A stretch of DNA of 64,000 bases from Anopheles merus (Eukaryota > Arthropoda > Insecta > Diptera > Culicidae). The translations under genes were made by a program, and so were the position numbers. Positions 1 to 11,348 of the stretch are shown here, piece by piece. The stretch spans positions 5,931,501 to 5,995,500 of the forward strand of contig NC_054084.1 of NCBI RefSeq assembly GCF_017562075.2, given 5' to 3'. The first letter of the stretch is position 1. The number at the start of each line of letters is the position of its first letter. The notes below the pieces were generated by a model that saw only the letters and a program-made list of their open reading frames with translations, had not been told where the DNA came from and did no database searches.

Positions 1-1385
1 ACACTCTCGCGATTTTAGTGGGCGTGTGAATAATTTGCTGTCAAACGCAGGATGTATCCCGCGCGCGCTGGGGGTCCTTGAAGCATGACGATCAGCGCCA
101 CCACCAACCTCGAAGGCGAAGGACGGAACAGACAGGTGGACGACACAGGCACGCAGTATCACGATGTCAGCCAAAGAGAGAGAGAGAGAGAGACTCTCTG
201 TATGATACAGCAGCCCACGAGCCTAATGAGGCAGCAGAGGCTGTGTTGTGGAGGGATGGCAATTTTTCACCAACACATCCTGCTTCTTGAATGAGAGGAG
301 GAAAATGATCCCTCTTTTTTATTGCTGATGTTGATGATGGGAATATGATTATGAGATGACGAATCTACTGGGAAAGCATTTCGCGACGCCATTAATCGTT
401 TGCGATAGAAGGCACAGAGTCCTAGTTTTCGCTCGCTCTCCTCCCTCTCTCTCTCGCTCTCTGAACTTAGTTTTCCCAGAAACAGATGTTGCCACACTGC
501 CACCAGCCAATTCTGCTGTGTGGACACACAGCACATTCGCTCTCCCAAAACCATGAGCGCAAGGTAAAAGCCCACAGCTTCCTTGTCCAGAAACAAAGTT
601 CTCTCTCGCTCTGGTTGGTTACTCCATCGCTTAGCTCTTTATTCCCTTGGTAGGTGAAAATTCTTCTTTAATAGCTAAAACCACGACTGGTGGAGGAGTT
701 GGAGGGGAAAGAGGTTAGAGTAGGGGGCGGTGGTAGATTGAGATGGGAATTCCGTTCTAACCTTTCGCTCACTTCCTCCTTTTGCTGATGAACGCAATTC
801 CGCCCGGGATGTTGGCAAGGTTAATGATCTGCACGCAAATCGACCGATAAGGTAACAGCAGCAGCACTATAAGCACACCACAAACCCTTCTTTTTCTTCT
901 TCCTTTTCCTTTTGCCGTTGCACAGCCATTACATTACATTCGCTAGCAGAGTAAAGGTATCTCTCCCCCCCTTCTTATCACACACTGCGCAGTAGTAGTA
1001 GTGGTAGTGATTGTCCATCACTCTCTCTCTCTCTGCTGCTGGCCACAATCGATCGGGGGAGAAGGTTTGATAAACGGAACGTGTACTGTAAGTCAGCAAG
1101 AAGCAGCAATATCAACAGAGACATTAGCGAGCAGGACACACAAAATTGTACATCATGAAGGAGGAAGAAAAAAAAAACACTAAGGTCATAAATGATCATT
1201 GCTTCAAGCTTTTCATCAGGCATTTCTTCCGAGAGCGATATTAATGAAGAACCTGAGATATTTTCGCCTCTCCCAAACACTTTTTCCTCTGAAACGAGTG
1301 GCCGTTTCTAGACACTTCCAATAGATGGCAGAGAGCCGAGCTACAGGCGGTACAATACCGGTACGCATCATGCTATATGAAAACT

Positions 1386-1417
1386 GCTACGATTGGCGGT
1401 TTTCCCCCCCTTTCCGA
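1386..1417 (+). repeat. Dispersed ~30-bp direct repeat, copy 1
   Basis: The sequence beginning gctacgattggcggtttt followed by a C-run and a ccga box is repeated almost exactly at 3323-3357, about 1.9 kb away. The C-run and the spacer before ccga differ slightly in length. Flanks are unrelated, so this is a short duplicated unit rather than part of a long duplication. Confidence 0.7.
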
Positions 1418-3322
1418 TCGTAAATCAGCGATTTTTCAAGGGGGGGGGGGTGTGGCAGAGAACACCCCGAGGAGGATGCGAGTAGGTGACACACATACGC
1501 GTAAAAAGGAAGAAAAAGTCCCTTACACACACATGTGTCACATGCTGAAAGTTGTGCTGATAGAGCATGTAACAAGATATCGAGAAACGGTAGCAAGTTT
1601 TACACCGCACCTCCCACCCCGGTCGTGAGACTGCTGTCTGTGAAGAACACGCGATGGCGTTTGTGGTGTAAGTTTTTGCAACGTCAGAATATGTTGGAGC
1701 TGGCGGAATTCCACCAGCACATGGGCGACGATGGCCAGAGCTGGAGATATGAGATTGTGCCTCGCAGCAGTTTTGCGCGTACCTAGGCATCAGTGTTGGT
1801 GGTTCTATCTAAAAAAAGGGTTAAGGTCAGAAGAAAAATTGCAACTTTAATGTCTGCTTTTGTTTTGAAAGCGTTTTCGATAGGGGGTTTTGTTGTGATT
1901 TTCTTGGTACCGATGCAACCCCCGTTTGGCGGCCAAGAACGGTGCGCAAATTTGAAACCACCTGGAGCAATTCCAACACCACATGATCACCCAACCAATT
2001 TGGCATCATAAAAACCTGTGTTTCACCATACGTTTCATGCGGATAAAATCGCTCGCAACGCTCGGGGGGTTCGATGCAGATGTTTGGCAACTCTTCCCTT
2101 CTCCAAACGGCGGCCGACGCAAGACCTTTTAAAAACCAGGATATGGTTTTTCCCCACATCAGTCCCTGCCACATGACTACATCAGATACTGCGGATAAAT
2201 TTGATGAGAGGGGAAAAAGGACAACCGCACCTACACAGCATATGGTATGGCCTGCCACCACACGATAAAAATTCACATATTAGGACTAAAAATACAGGAA
2301 TCGATTAAGAATAGAATATTACGTTCGAGAGTGAAATATGAAACTGAATTATTACAAATAATTGCGCTTATTGCGGAACCAGTTTTCGCAATTGCAGAAG
2401 TTTTCGGTCTAGTGTACCTCTAGCCTGGAAGCAGTCGACAGGACTCAAACCATTAAACCATTAGACCTCCTCCCTCATCCGGATCTAATAAATCTTCCCA
2501 TATTTGGCTTGTTTATCCTGCTCGTTTGCTCATTCCGTCGACTGCATCCCATTCCATACAAAAAATTATCATTAATTCTGTACGAATTGCTGAAAATTGC
2601 GCAACAAACCCCATCCAGTAAGGATAACCCCGTGCGAACAAAACGCGCGATAAATTTATGGCCATTTTGTACATTAAACCGTGCAGTACAGCACGCACAC
2701 ACACACACACAATCCTCTAGGTCCAGTCCAATAAACTTTCTCTTTGCTCATTTGCATTTAAAAGCCCACTTCCCGCGGGAAGGGAGGCGGCGCACGGTCG
2801 TGTCTCTGATGGAGCAACTTTCTTCAAACGAACCAATTGCACACACCACAGAGTACAGTGGTGGCTTGGCAAGGATTGACCGACCAACCGGACGAAAAAG
2901 AAACATCCCAGAATTAACGCTGAACACCACACACACACACGTTCCTCTACTATAGCAGCAGCAGCAGCAGGATGCGATGCTTCAGCGAAACTCTCACGAG
3001 TTTCTCTCCAATCTTCGCTCAGAGTTGTCCAACCCGAGAAGAGCACACAAACACATAATGGACGATTTTAGTTCGCATGCGCGCCATAACACATCCGCGG
3101 ACACACACAAAAAAGAATATCCTTCTTCCGTTTGATGCTTCTCTCCTCCAATACGACGAGAGGCGGCATCATATTCCACCCACTGAAGTTTGTGTGTGTG
3201 TGTGTGTGAGGAGAGCATGGGTTGCTTCGATAGGACCCCACAATCACACACCTTTTTCCACATAATTATCTGCCGAGAAGGAGGTATTCCACAAAGTTGT
3301 TTTCTCCCTCAAGGACGAGGGA

Positions 3323-3357
3323 GCTACGATTGGCGGTTTTTCCCCCCTTACTTCCGA
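3323..3357 (+). repeat. Dispersed ~30-bp direct repeat, copy 2
   Basis: Second copy of the unit at 1386-1417: same gctacgattggcggtttt core, then a C-run, then cttccga. No coding or known element is recognised in it. Confidence 0.7.
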
Positions 3358-3844
3358 GGATCAAATTGCGGACAAGATTCACCTGTTTGCCTGCAAATCT
3401 AATGGAGGAGTGGTTCCGGTTCCTATGAAGAGACAAACATAAATTAATGCAGAGTCGAATTTGGCACACCCAGCATTGTTTGTATTGAGTAGTACACAAA
3501 ATTCAAGGTTATTCAACCGGGCCCTCCTACACTTAGAATCGAGTGAGCGAGCAATGTTCTCATCCCTGATACGGGATTCTCTCCGTGTCGTGTGTATCCC
3601 ACTAATGATAACTACACCGTAAACATTAATGTATATTTTCTAATGCCACCGCAATTCGCGTTTGTCAAGCATTACAATCCAGCCAATTCTAGGGAAATTA
3701 CGGCAAACAATAATAATACAAACTACATGACCGGATGCAGCAGCAACAGCCGCCACAGCATCCAATCCAGCAGGCAACAGCACAGCACTCTTTGAAAGAG
3801 CCTCTTTTCATCATCCCCCACTGTTGCGCTTCTATTAACTCTCC

Positions 3845-3845
<1 letters not shown>

Positions 3846-3882
<37 letters not shown>
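3846..3882. repeat. (CT)n microsatellite
   Basis: Uninterrupted (CT)n of about 18 units. GA/CT runs of this kind can bind GAGA factor in insects, but no function is shown here. Confidence 0.95.
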
Positions 3883-3885
<3 letters not shown>

Positions 3886-5682
3886 TCCAGAGCGTTCATT
3901 CTCACTCTCTCAATTAAGCATACATGCACACACACACACACTAGCACACATAAAACTTCTTTCGCCCTTCTTTCTGGCCTCTCTACACTACTGTTACGGG
4001 GGGTGATGGTTGGTGGTTGATGCAGGAAAAAAGAAACCTGTTTCAGTTTTTCTTTCTACCACTTTCTTCCAACACGTTCTTCAATTAATCTTTGCTCGAG
4101 GGGGTGTGGGGGGGTTGTGGTTTGGTTGGTTGTTTTGCCTTTAAAGTGTATGTCAGAAAAAAAAGAGCAACGAGTCACATAATAATCGCTTGCCTGTGGC
4201 CACGGAGCCATCATCCCCCAATTCTGTCCCTCGTACTCTACACCCTGAGTGTAAGGGAGGGTGGTGGGTGGGGGTGTGAGGTGGAAGGGGTCATGCCTTT
4301 GCAACACATAACCAGGCACCAGCAGCAGGCCAAACTTTTATGCACGACAGAATGATCTCTCCTCTCGTTACAGTATTAAAATTAAGACAAATTTGAACCT
4401 TTCCTTTGGGATTCTATTCTTTTTCTTTCTCTCTCTCTCTCTTGCTCACTCTTAACCCTTTCAACGCACACCCCCATCCATCCACCCACCGGAGTTAGTT
4501 TTAAAACCGAAAACTCGTTTCCACGCGCGGTTCTCCATTCCTTTCCCCTTCTTCCTCCCCAATTCCTCCCCCACACATACAAACTCGAGCGAGCTTCAAA
4601 ATCGCGTTTTGCGTTCATTGCTTCTCTTTCGCTCTCCAGGGCGCGCGGACGTGAAGAATACTATCCCCTCCACTACCCCTCGTTCGTCGCATATTCTGTT
4701 CACCATCTCTTTACATGCCCCCACCCCCACCCCTCCCGTCAGCTGCACATTTCGAGACAAACGCGTTAGGGCGACGAGAACGAGTCCTTCTCCTTCTCCC
4801 CCTCTGCCCAACCAAAAGCAGGAGAAAGGAGGATTCATTTTCCAATGCAAACAGGGTTGGTGAGCTGGGAGAGCGCATATTATTTGTGTGTTTGACGGTT
4901 CGTTCGACGAAGCGCGTGTTCGAAGTGTGGTAGTTTTCTTAGAGACTTTTTCTCGTTTTGTGTGCACAACGCAACATAACCGAAAGGAAGGGGGGTTCAT
5001 AAACAACTCTTCTCGGGTGAGAGTGTGTTACCCACACTCCCACAACCACCCAGCCACCACCGAGCTCGCACTGGCCTGCTGCGGGCAGTACAAATCGGTT
5101 TCTTCTTGCGTCGTTTGCATTGTTCACCTTACTACACACCAACAAAAAAAACTCCATCCATAGAAGTGGAAACACACGCGTCAGTGTTCCAGATTGGAGA
5201 GCTTGTGGTTTCTTCAAAAGGGTAGGACCAAATCGCAAACGAATTTTCAATTAAGAAACAATCCTTTTGGTGTAATCAGTGCAGGTGATAGTGGTTCCAT
5301 TTGCCATCGGATTCGATCCAGATGGGATTTAGTATCAATCGATGAGCTGCCACACAATCAATCTGGTGCGCGAAACTTCATTGCCGAAGATGAGAGACGC
5401 AATTTTCGGCCAAAAACATACACCATAATTAGAGCAATCTTGAAAGGTTAAGGGCTACACGAATCTGACCCTTCCCTGTAGCAAGCAAGCACACCCGCCG
5501 CATTAAGCAACACTCTTCTCTTCACAGATGGAAACGAAAGGCCTTAACCTAAAAAAAAAAAGAAAAACAATCAAACAAAAACACTAGAACATGATTTCTT
5601 CGTACAGCGCGAATCTTTGCCACCCCATAACCACCCCACCACTCCACCCCTTCCAGGAACTGCGCTTTTTCTTTGCTTACTC

Positions 5683-5689
<7 letters not shown>

Positions 5690-5721
<32 letters not shown>

Positions 5722-5780
5722 GCTCAAGCCAGCCGCGCGCTTGATTGCTTAGCAACACACACACACACACACACACACAA
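5690..5780. repeat. Paired (CT)n and (CA)n microsatellites
   Basis: A (CT)n run (about 5690-5714) is followed within 45 bp by a (CA)n run (about 5756-5780). Confidence 0.9.
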
Positions 5781-6030
5781 AGGGAGTATGTGCACGAAAA
5801 ACTTCAAAATGGATTCGCGCGGATGATGGTGGAGAATATACGACCCCCATTCTTCTCCCACTGCGCGAACGCGGGTTAGAAAATGGATGGGTGAAAGGGA
5901 AGAGATAGAACGGAGCACGGCGTACAAAACAGTGCGAGATAGATAGATAGAGAGAACGAGTGAGCATGCGAGAAAGCGGAGCCTGTTGGAAAAGAACAAG
6001 AGAAGCACGAGACGGTGGTGCTGCTTCTGC

Positions 6031-6052
6031 TGGCTGGCTGGCTGGCTGGCTG
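6031..6052. repeat. (TGGC)n tetranucleotide repeat
   Basis: Five tandem TGGC units followed by a short (TGA)n tract. Confidence 0.9.
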
Positions 6053-9000
6053 ATGATGATGTCGCACGCACTATGGCTGCTGTGGATGATGGCGATATGA
6101 TGGACGCACATACAAACACACACACACATACATACAAACTGATAGGCGCACAGTGGGCTTTGTTCTAACCGAGAAGGATAATTAAAATCGCAATTTTAAA
6201 ATGTAAAGGTGTAGTTGCGCAGAACGCAAAACGGGCTACAGCAGTGTTCCTGGGCGCAACCTGATGTGGAGGTTTTTCATTGCAAAGAGAAGATGTATTG
6301 AAGTAAAATGGATGGATTTTGCTTCTTTGTAAATGAAAATCGCACCAGCCAAGCCAAGCACAGCAGCAGCTGATTGCGAAATTTGCCACAAAAAAGACCC
6401 GGCCATTGAGCGCATCATCACACCATGGCTAATTTTGCTCCAAGAATCGAGCCCACACGCTCCACACGCCATGATGGTACGTTTGCTTTCACACATAACC
6501 TTTCACAGCCCAAAATCGCACACTCACCTGAAAGGGGCCATCGTATAAGGAAAGACCACCGGCCACACAGGCGCGTATTTTTCCCATCGCTGAAGAAGAG
6601 CCTCTTGGTATTCCGCCAAATCCACCAGTGAAAAGGCAAACGCAGCAGCCATCGGCGTTGGAGGAGAAGCACATGCTGCTTAGATTGGTGGTGTGATGGT
6701 GTTGGTGGTGGGAGGTCGGATGGTGCAGGATGGACGGTCCAGAGGAAATTCGTACTTCACACACTGTTGCTCCCTGGTGGGTGCGCGCACTCTCTCACGG
6801 GATGGATCGATCCCCGAGCAGGCAGCCATTAGCCAAAGGCGCTCCGTCATCAAGACCACACAAACATGCGTTTCTTCTTTTTGCTTGGAGCCATCAAGTT
6901 CTTAAGTAGCTTCTTCCGAAATTCGAAACCCATCGCGAGGTTGGAATAGTTGCATACACGCACAAAACGGGGTCGGAATTCAACTCCTTTTTGCTGCCGT
7001 AGGAATTGCAAACTTTAGGAAACACAATGCGAAGCAAAAGTTCTTTTCCTGTTCATCTTGAAGTCACGATACCGGGAGATAAATAAACCTGCCGGAAAAG
7101 GGAGACCTGAAGGGTGGCCCGACTCTTTCATCTTGCTTTTTCGAGACGACCTCCCCCAAATTTCGTACATTCACACAGACATTCTGCGCTTTCTCCTACA
7201 CGTACATTCCACGACCGGCATTTTCTCCATCATCACGACGCGCCTCTCTCTTCATCCCCAGCATGGCTGGCTTTTTAGCTTCCCTTACTCGGGGTTTAGA
7301 TGCCAATAGGTTGTGGGCCAGATTAATCCAATCCAGCATCGAACAATGGTAGAATGTTGGCTCATCTCACAATAGAATGGTGTTCCTATTTTATGCCGGG
7401 AAGCTTCCACTTTCCGCTCACTGACCACCACAGCCGCCGCCCGTCGCAACATTGCAACCAACTGTGGCCGCCGCCGACACCGACGCCATCGCGGAACACG
7501 TCGTTCATGCGCTTTTCGTGTGCAATCATTTTGTGCAATAATGAGAAATTCGACTCTGTCCACGATAATCACAAGCTTTCAATCCCGAACAAGGAAAACT
7601 GTCCTAACACGCCACATCGTGCCTACTCTGTTGCTTTCAACCGTTCTTCACCAGTAATGGGGTGCGCGCGCGCGCGCACACACGTAGAGACCATCACACC
7701 AGAGAGAGCACCGTCCGCACCGTACGAGAAAAGAATGAAAAGTAAACCGAGGCCAACGGGCGTTTTTGACAAATGGCTGTCGGTGGGTACAGCGAAAAAA
7801 GAGACGGAGAGAATGCGCGAGCGCCAGCGTGCACTTCTCACCATCCTCCAGAAGATCTGGACCACTGGCTGCGGGAGAAAGAGAGATCGTAACCTTTCTT
7901 TCCACGACAGCAGCATGCCGCTCGCACACTGACCAAACAGAGAAAGAAAGAGATACACCAAAGAGAGTGAGACGATGCGCACAGTTGAGCAAAATGCAAA
8001 CAAGAGCAGGCACGCACACACTCCACAGCGCACGCTTCTTAACCTCCCAAAAAAGGTTTCTTCTCCAGAAAGAACAAGAAAGGCTTACGTGCGCTACATA
8101 CCACACACACACATACACCGACAGCCGGTTTTACAAAAGAAATTTCTACCTCTCTCGCATCACTGTCAAACGCATTTTGAACTATCCGCACACACACACA
8201 CACGCACCCGATTTACCGGTTACATTTTTTTCCTCTTTCATGACCAGTTTTAGGATTTGATTTTGCAATATCGACAAAAAAACTGGATTGCTCCATGATT
8301 CTGCATGTTGGTGGAAGTGTCTGTGTCTGCGTATGTGTGTTGGTGTGCTACAGGAATAAGAGAAGGAGAGAGCCTGCGTGTGGGAAAGAATCGCAACGAT
8401 AGAGCAACACAAGAATGCGCGCGCGCGCGCATTTGCGTCCGTCTCAAAGGATGTGTGCGTGTCGGACGAGGAACAATAGCTTCTTGGGAGAAACCATCGC
8501 ACACAGATGAGACAATTAAATACACACACAAACACATAGATGTACAGAGAAAACGCGGTACGACCGATTTCAACGATGCGAAACAACGGATTTTCGTACA
8601 ATTTTGGCACCATATTGCAGAGAGAACCATTCCTGTTCGGCAGGTATGAAAACTTCAGCGCCAACAATTCGGTGACAAGTTCTAACATGCACGAGAGAGC
8701 ACGTGAGTGAGGGAGTTTACTGAACCGATCGAATCGGACACACCATTCTTTGATATCCGGCAATCTTTTCAACCCACCCCACACACATATATAAACACAC
8801 ACACACCCGTTGGACAATTGCTGGAACCCCCGAAAGAGCAAAAAAACCGTATGCGCGCGCGCTCTTGATCCATTCAGCAACAATGTCAACTGAATGTAAA
8901 AAAAACGCCCGCTTTATCTCTATGCAACTGTGTCCCTATCGCAGGGATGACGACTTAATTCCGCCTCTTCCAGCACACACCAAGGAAACACACTTTTCAA

Positions 9001-9096
9001 GGTCCCGGTTAATTTCCAATTAAACTATACCGCAAACTTTGCATCCCCAAATCGTTCGCAAAACGCTTCTATCCCTTACAATGTGCCATGACTTAC

Positions 9097-9340
9097 CTTT
9101 GTTTCCTCGCAGTGGCACGGCACGTTCACAAAAGCGCTCCCCGCAGCGGCTAACTTCTTCGAGCGGGTGTGCTGCTGCTGCTTATCTTTTTGCCGTTCCG
9201 CTACGCCACCGTTGTCTTCGACGTCATCTTCCGCTTTGTTCGCCGAGAGAGAAAGAGAGTGCGAGCTCACACACAATAATAACACACGCCACACACACAC
9301 AGCGTAGGGACTTGCCGCGGCCACGCCGGTTACCACACGC
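9097..9340 (-). other. Candidate untranslated first exon of a leftward gene
   Basis: On the minus strand a perfect donor (AAAG then GTAAGT) occurs with the exon ending at 9097. Upstream of it the reading frame that passes through the donor is open from a TAG at about 9340, but it contains no ATG, so if this is an exon it is probably 5' UTR. The position head-to-head with LSm7 about 650-880 bp away suggests a shared promoter region. The rest of such a gene would lie to the left, possibly outside the window. Exon status is inferred from one splice signal and context only. Confidence 0.3.
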
Positions 9341-9599
9341 TACAGGCGCGCTGATTTACATCGGCACTGAAACACGTAGCTCACGATCTGCCACACTGGG
9401 TCCATGTGCTGGATTTTTATCCTGTTGCTAGGGGGAGACCTTCCGGGAAAGAGAGCATAATTTGCTCCGATTCTCCGCGCGCGCAGACCGTGTGCGTCTT
9501 GTGCCGGTGAAAAATCAATTTTCTTCTTCTTGTGCGAGTTGCTCTTGGGTGTTCGCGACGTGCGGCGACAGCTGTCAGATGGAGGCGCGCGCACCGCAT

Positions 9600-9980
9600 G
9601 ACGTTTTGAGCCCCGTGAGCCGTGTGTGCCTAGCGAGCGGACAGCAAACCGAACAGTGGGGTGTCAAAAGTTATTCATTTCTTCTCTAGGAAAAGGGAAA
9701 TTGGAAACACATTTGCAAGTAAGAAATGAGAGAACGTATTTATAATTTTACTGAGTGCTAAACCTAATCGAAATTCGCGTACAAATTTCAAAGGAGAATC
9801 TCCAACTTTGATTGTTGTCCCGTCCCACTAGGCACACGGTTGACAGCTTCGGCTAACCTCAAATGCGCAAACAGAAAAGAAACCGCTCATCGCGTACGCC
9901 TGTTGTAAACAAACCCCTTTCAATCGTAGCAGTTTCAGCGCTGATAGAAGTTCTGGTGTACTTTACATTCGATCGGCATC
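9600..9980. promoter_or_regulatory. LSm7 upstream region, possibly bidirectional
   Basis: TATA-less upstream region of the housekeeping gene LSm7. If the candidate minus-strand exon ending at 9097 is real, the interval would serve both directions. No specific element is identified with confidence. Confidence 0.35.
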
Positions 9981-10451
9981 ATGTCGGATAAGAAGGTAAA
10001 ATAGACGAGCTTACATTGCACCAAAGAGAACCAAAATTAATCAATTTCTCTCTCACTCTCCTTTTCTCCATTTCCACAGCCAGCGGCATCCGGCAATTCG
10101 GCTGGTGGTGGTGGTGGTGGAGGAAGTGGTGGCGGTGGCGGCGGAGGTGACAATAAAGAAAAGCGACGAAAGGAATCCATCCTCGATCTGAGCAAATATC
10201 TGGAGAAGACGATACGGGTCAAGTTTGCCGGTGGACGGGAAGCGGCCGGCGTGCTGAAGGGTTACGATCCGCTGCTGAACCTGGTGCTGGACAATACGAT
10301 AGAGTTTTTGCGCGATCCGGACGATTACAAGCTGGCGGACGATACGCGGCACCTGGGGCTGGTGGTGTGCCGGGGCACGTCGGTGGTGTTGATCTGTCCG
10401 CAGGATGGCATGGAATCGATACAGAACCCCTTCATCGCCCAGGAAGGCTAG
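9981..10451 (+). CDS. LSm7: U6 snRNA-associated Sm-like protein LSm7
   Basis: Subunit of the heptameric Lsm rings: Lsm2-8 binds the U6 snRNA 3' end in the nucleus, and Lsm1-7 promotes decapping and decay of mRNA in the cytoplasm. Two coding exons, 9981-9995 (MSDKK) and 10080-10451, are separated by an 84-bp intron (GTAAAA...CCACAG); 128 residues in total. The Sm fold begins at about residue 34. The Sm1 region contains VKFAGGREAAGVLKGYD, and the Sm2 region has the LSm7-type box VVCRGTSVVLICPQDGME close to the C-terminus. The length exceeds the human protein (103 aa) because of an N-terminal glycine tract (seven Gly, Ser, seven Gly; about residues 14-28), likely disordered. The start at 9981 is the only ATG in frame before the donor. 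The gene is short and TATA-less, as expected for a housekeeping gene. Confidence 0.95.
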
Positions 10452-10493
10452 TGCGGGGAGTGTGAGGAAGCAGTGCAGGTACGGTGGGTGGTG

Positions 10494-10499
<6 letters not shown>

Positions 10500-10526
<27 letters not shown>
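10500..10526. repeat. (GA)n microsatellite
   Basis: Perfect (GA)n of about 13 units, 49 bp after the LSm7 stop codon and so probably within its 3' UTR. Confidence 0.95.
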
Positions 10527-10916
10527 GCGGCTGCCACACGCTGCACTTAACTGGCTACCATTTCCTTCCGGTGGTAAACGAAAGCTCTGGATCGCCGGAA
10601 GGTTTCATCATTTCTTATCGTTCTTTTCATCCAACAAACTGTTTTTTGGTTACTAGCCAAAGCATTTGTTACAGAAAACTCCATTCATCCGTTATGTTAC
10701 ATCTTTCGTTAAACTTTTCTTTATACACCATTCCGTTATTATTCATACATTCACATTTTCTCCATTTTTTGTAGTCCCAATCACGAAATTCTTAACCGAA
10801 ATGGTCCAGGTTGTAGGAACAAGGAACTGCCGAAGGAAATGTAGTGGAAAAGGGGTGAACGAGACGAACGCAAAATCTTAACTAGTTTCTGGAAGAGAGA
10901 TCGGTAAATCGATCAA

Positions 10917-10922
10917 TTTATT
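10917..10922 (-). terminator. Poly(A) signal AATAAA for the chitin deacetylase
   Basis: Canonical AATAAA on the minus strand about 430 bp downstream of the stop codon at 11349-11351. Confidence 0.5.
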
Positions 10923-11348
10923 AACTTATGCTTAAGTAACTTACTCCTAACACTTCTACCAGAACTCGAGTGTGGCAAACGACTATCCACACTGGCCCCG
11001 TCTGGGCTTTGATATTGTCGTTCGTCGCAGACACATACACACACACTCCCACGGTGGTGCCTTTTTCCCGCGGTCACGGGCCAAAGCTCTAACAATAGTT
11101 GTTAAAATTATAACTCAAACAAAAATAGCACAGAGGAAGCATTTAAGCCACAACACAACAGAAACAAAGTACATATAAAACAAAAAATGGTGGAACGCTC
11201 GAACTCCTCTGCCACGTGTTGTGGTGCAATTGTGGATCGACGCTGCCCCAACCAAGCTCGCCTACTTAACTTCCAATCGGTGTTGAGTTGATTCTTCGTG
11301 TAAATAAATTCCAACCTACTCGAAACACAACCAGCCGCGCTCCTCTGC

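Larger units (their letters stand above)
1..9000. other. Microsatellite-rich non-coding region, no supportable exon
   Basis: I see no coding exon here on either strand. The open frames present mostly lack a good ATG context or consist of translated simple repeats. The stretch is densely packed with (GA)n/(CT)n, (CA)n/(GT)n and GCGCGC runs (for example near 175-193, 1020-1034, 2696-2711, 3190-3208, 3846-3882, 4422-4441, 5690-5714, 5756-5780, 7667-7682, 8417-8430). It may be intron or 5' flank of a leftward gene whose candidate first exon ends at 9097; that is inference only. Two dispersed copies of a roughly 30-bp element (1386-1417 and 3323-3357) are described separately. Confidence 0.6.
10452..11348. 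other. Convergent 3' flanks of LSm7 and the chitin deacetylase
   Basis: No coding exon. A (GA)n microsatellite lies at 10500-10526 in or just after the LSm7 3' UTR. On the minus strand an AATAAA (plus-strand tttatt, 10917-10922) is a good poly(A) signal for the chitin deacetylase, giving a 3' UTR of roughly 430 nt. The LSm7 poly(A) site is not clear. Confidence 0.55.
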
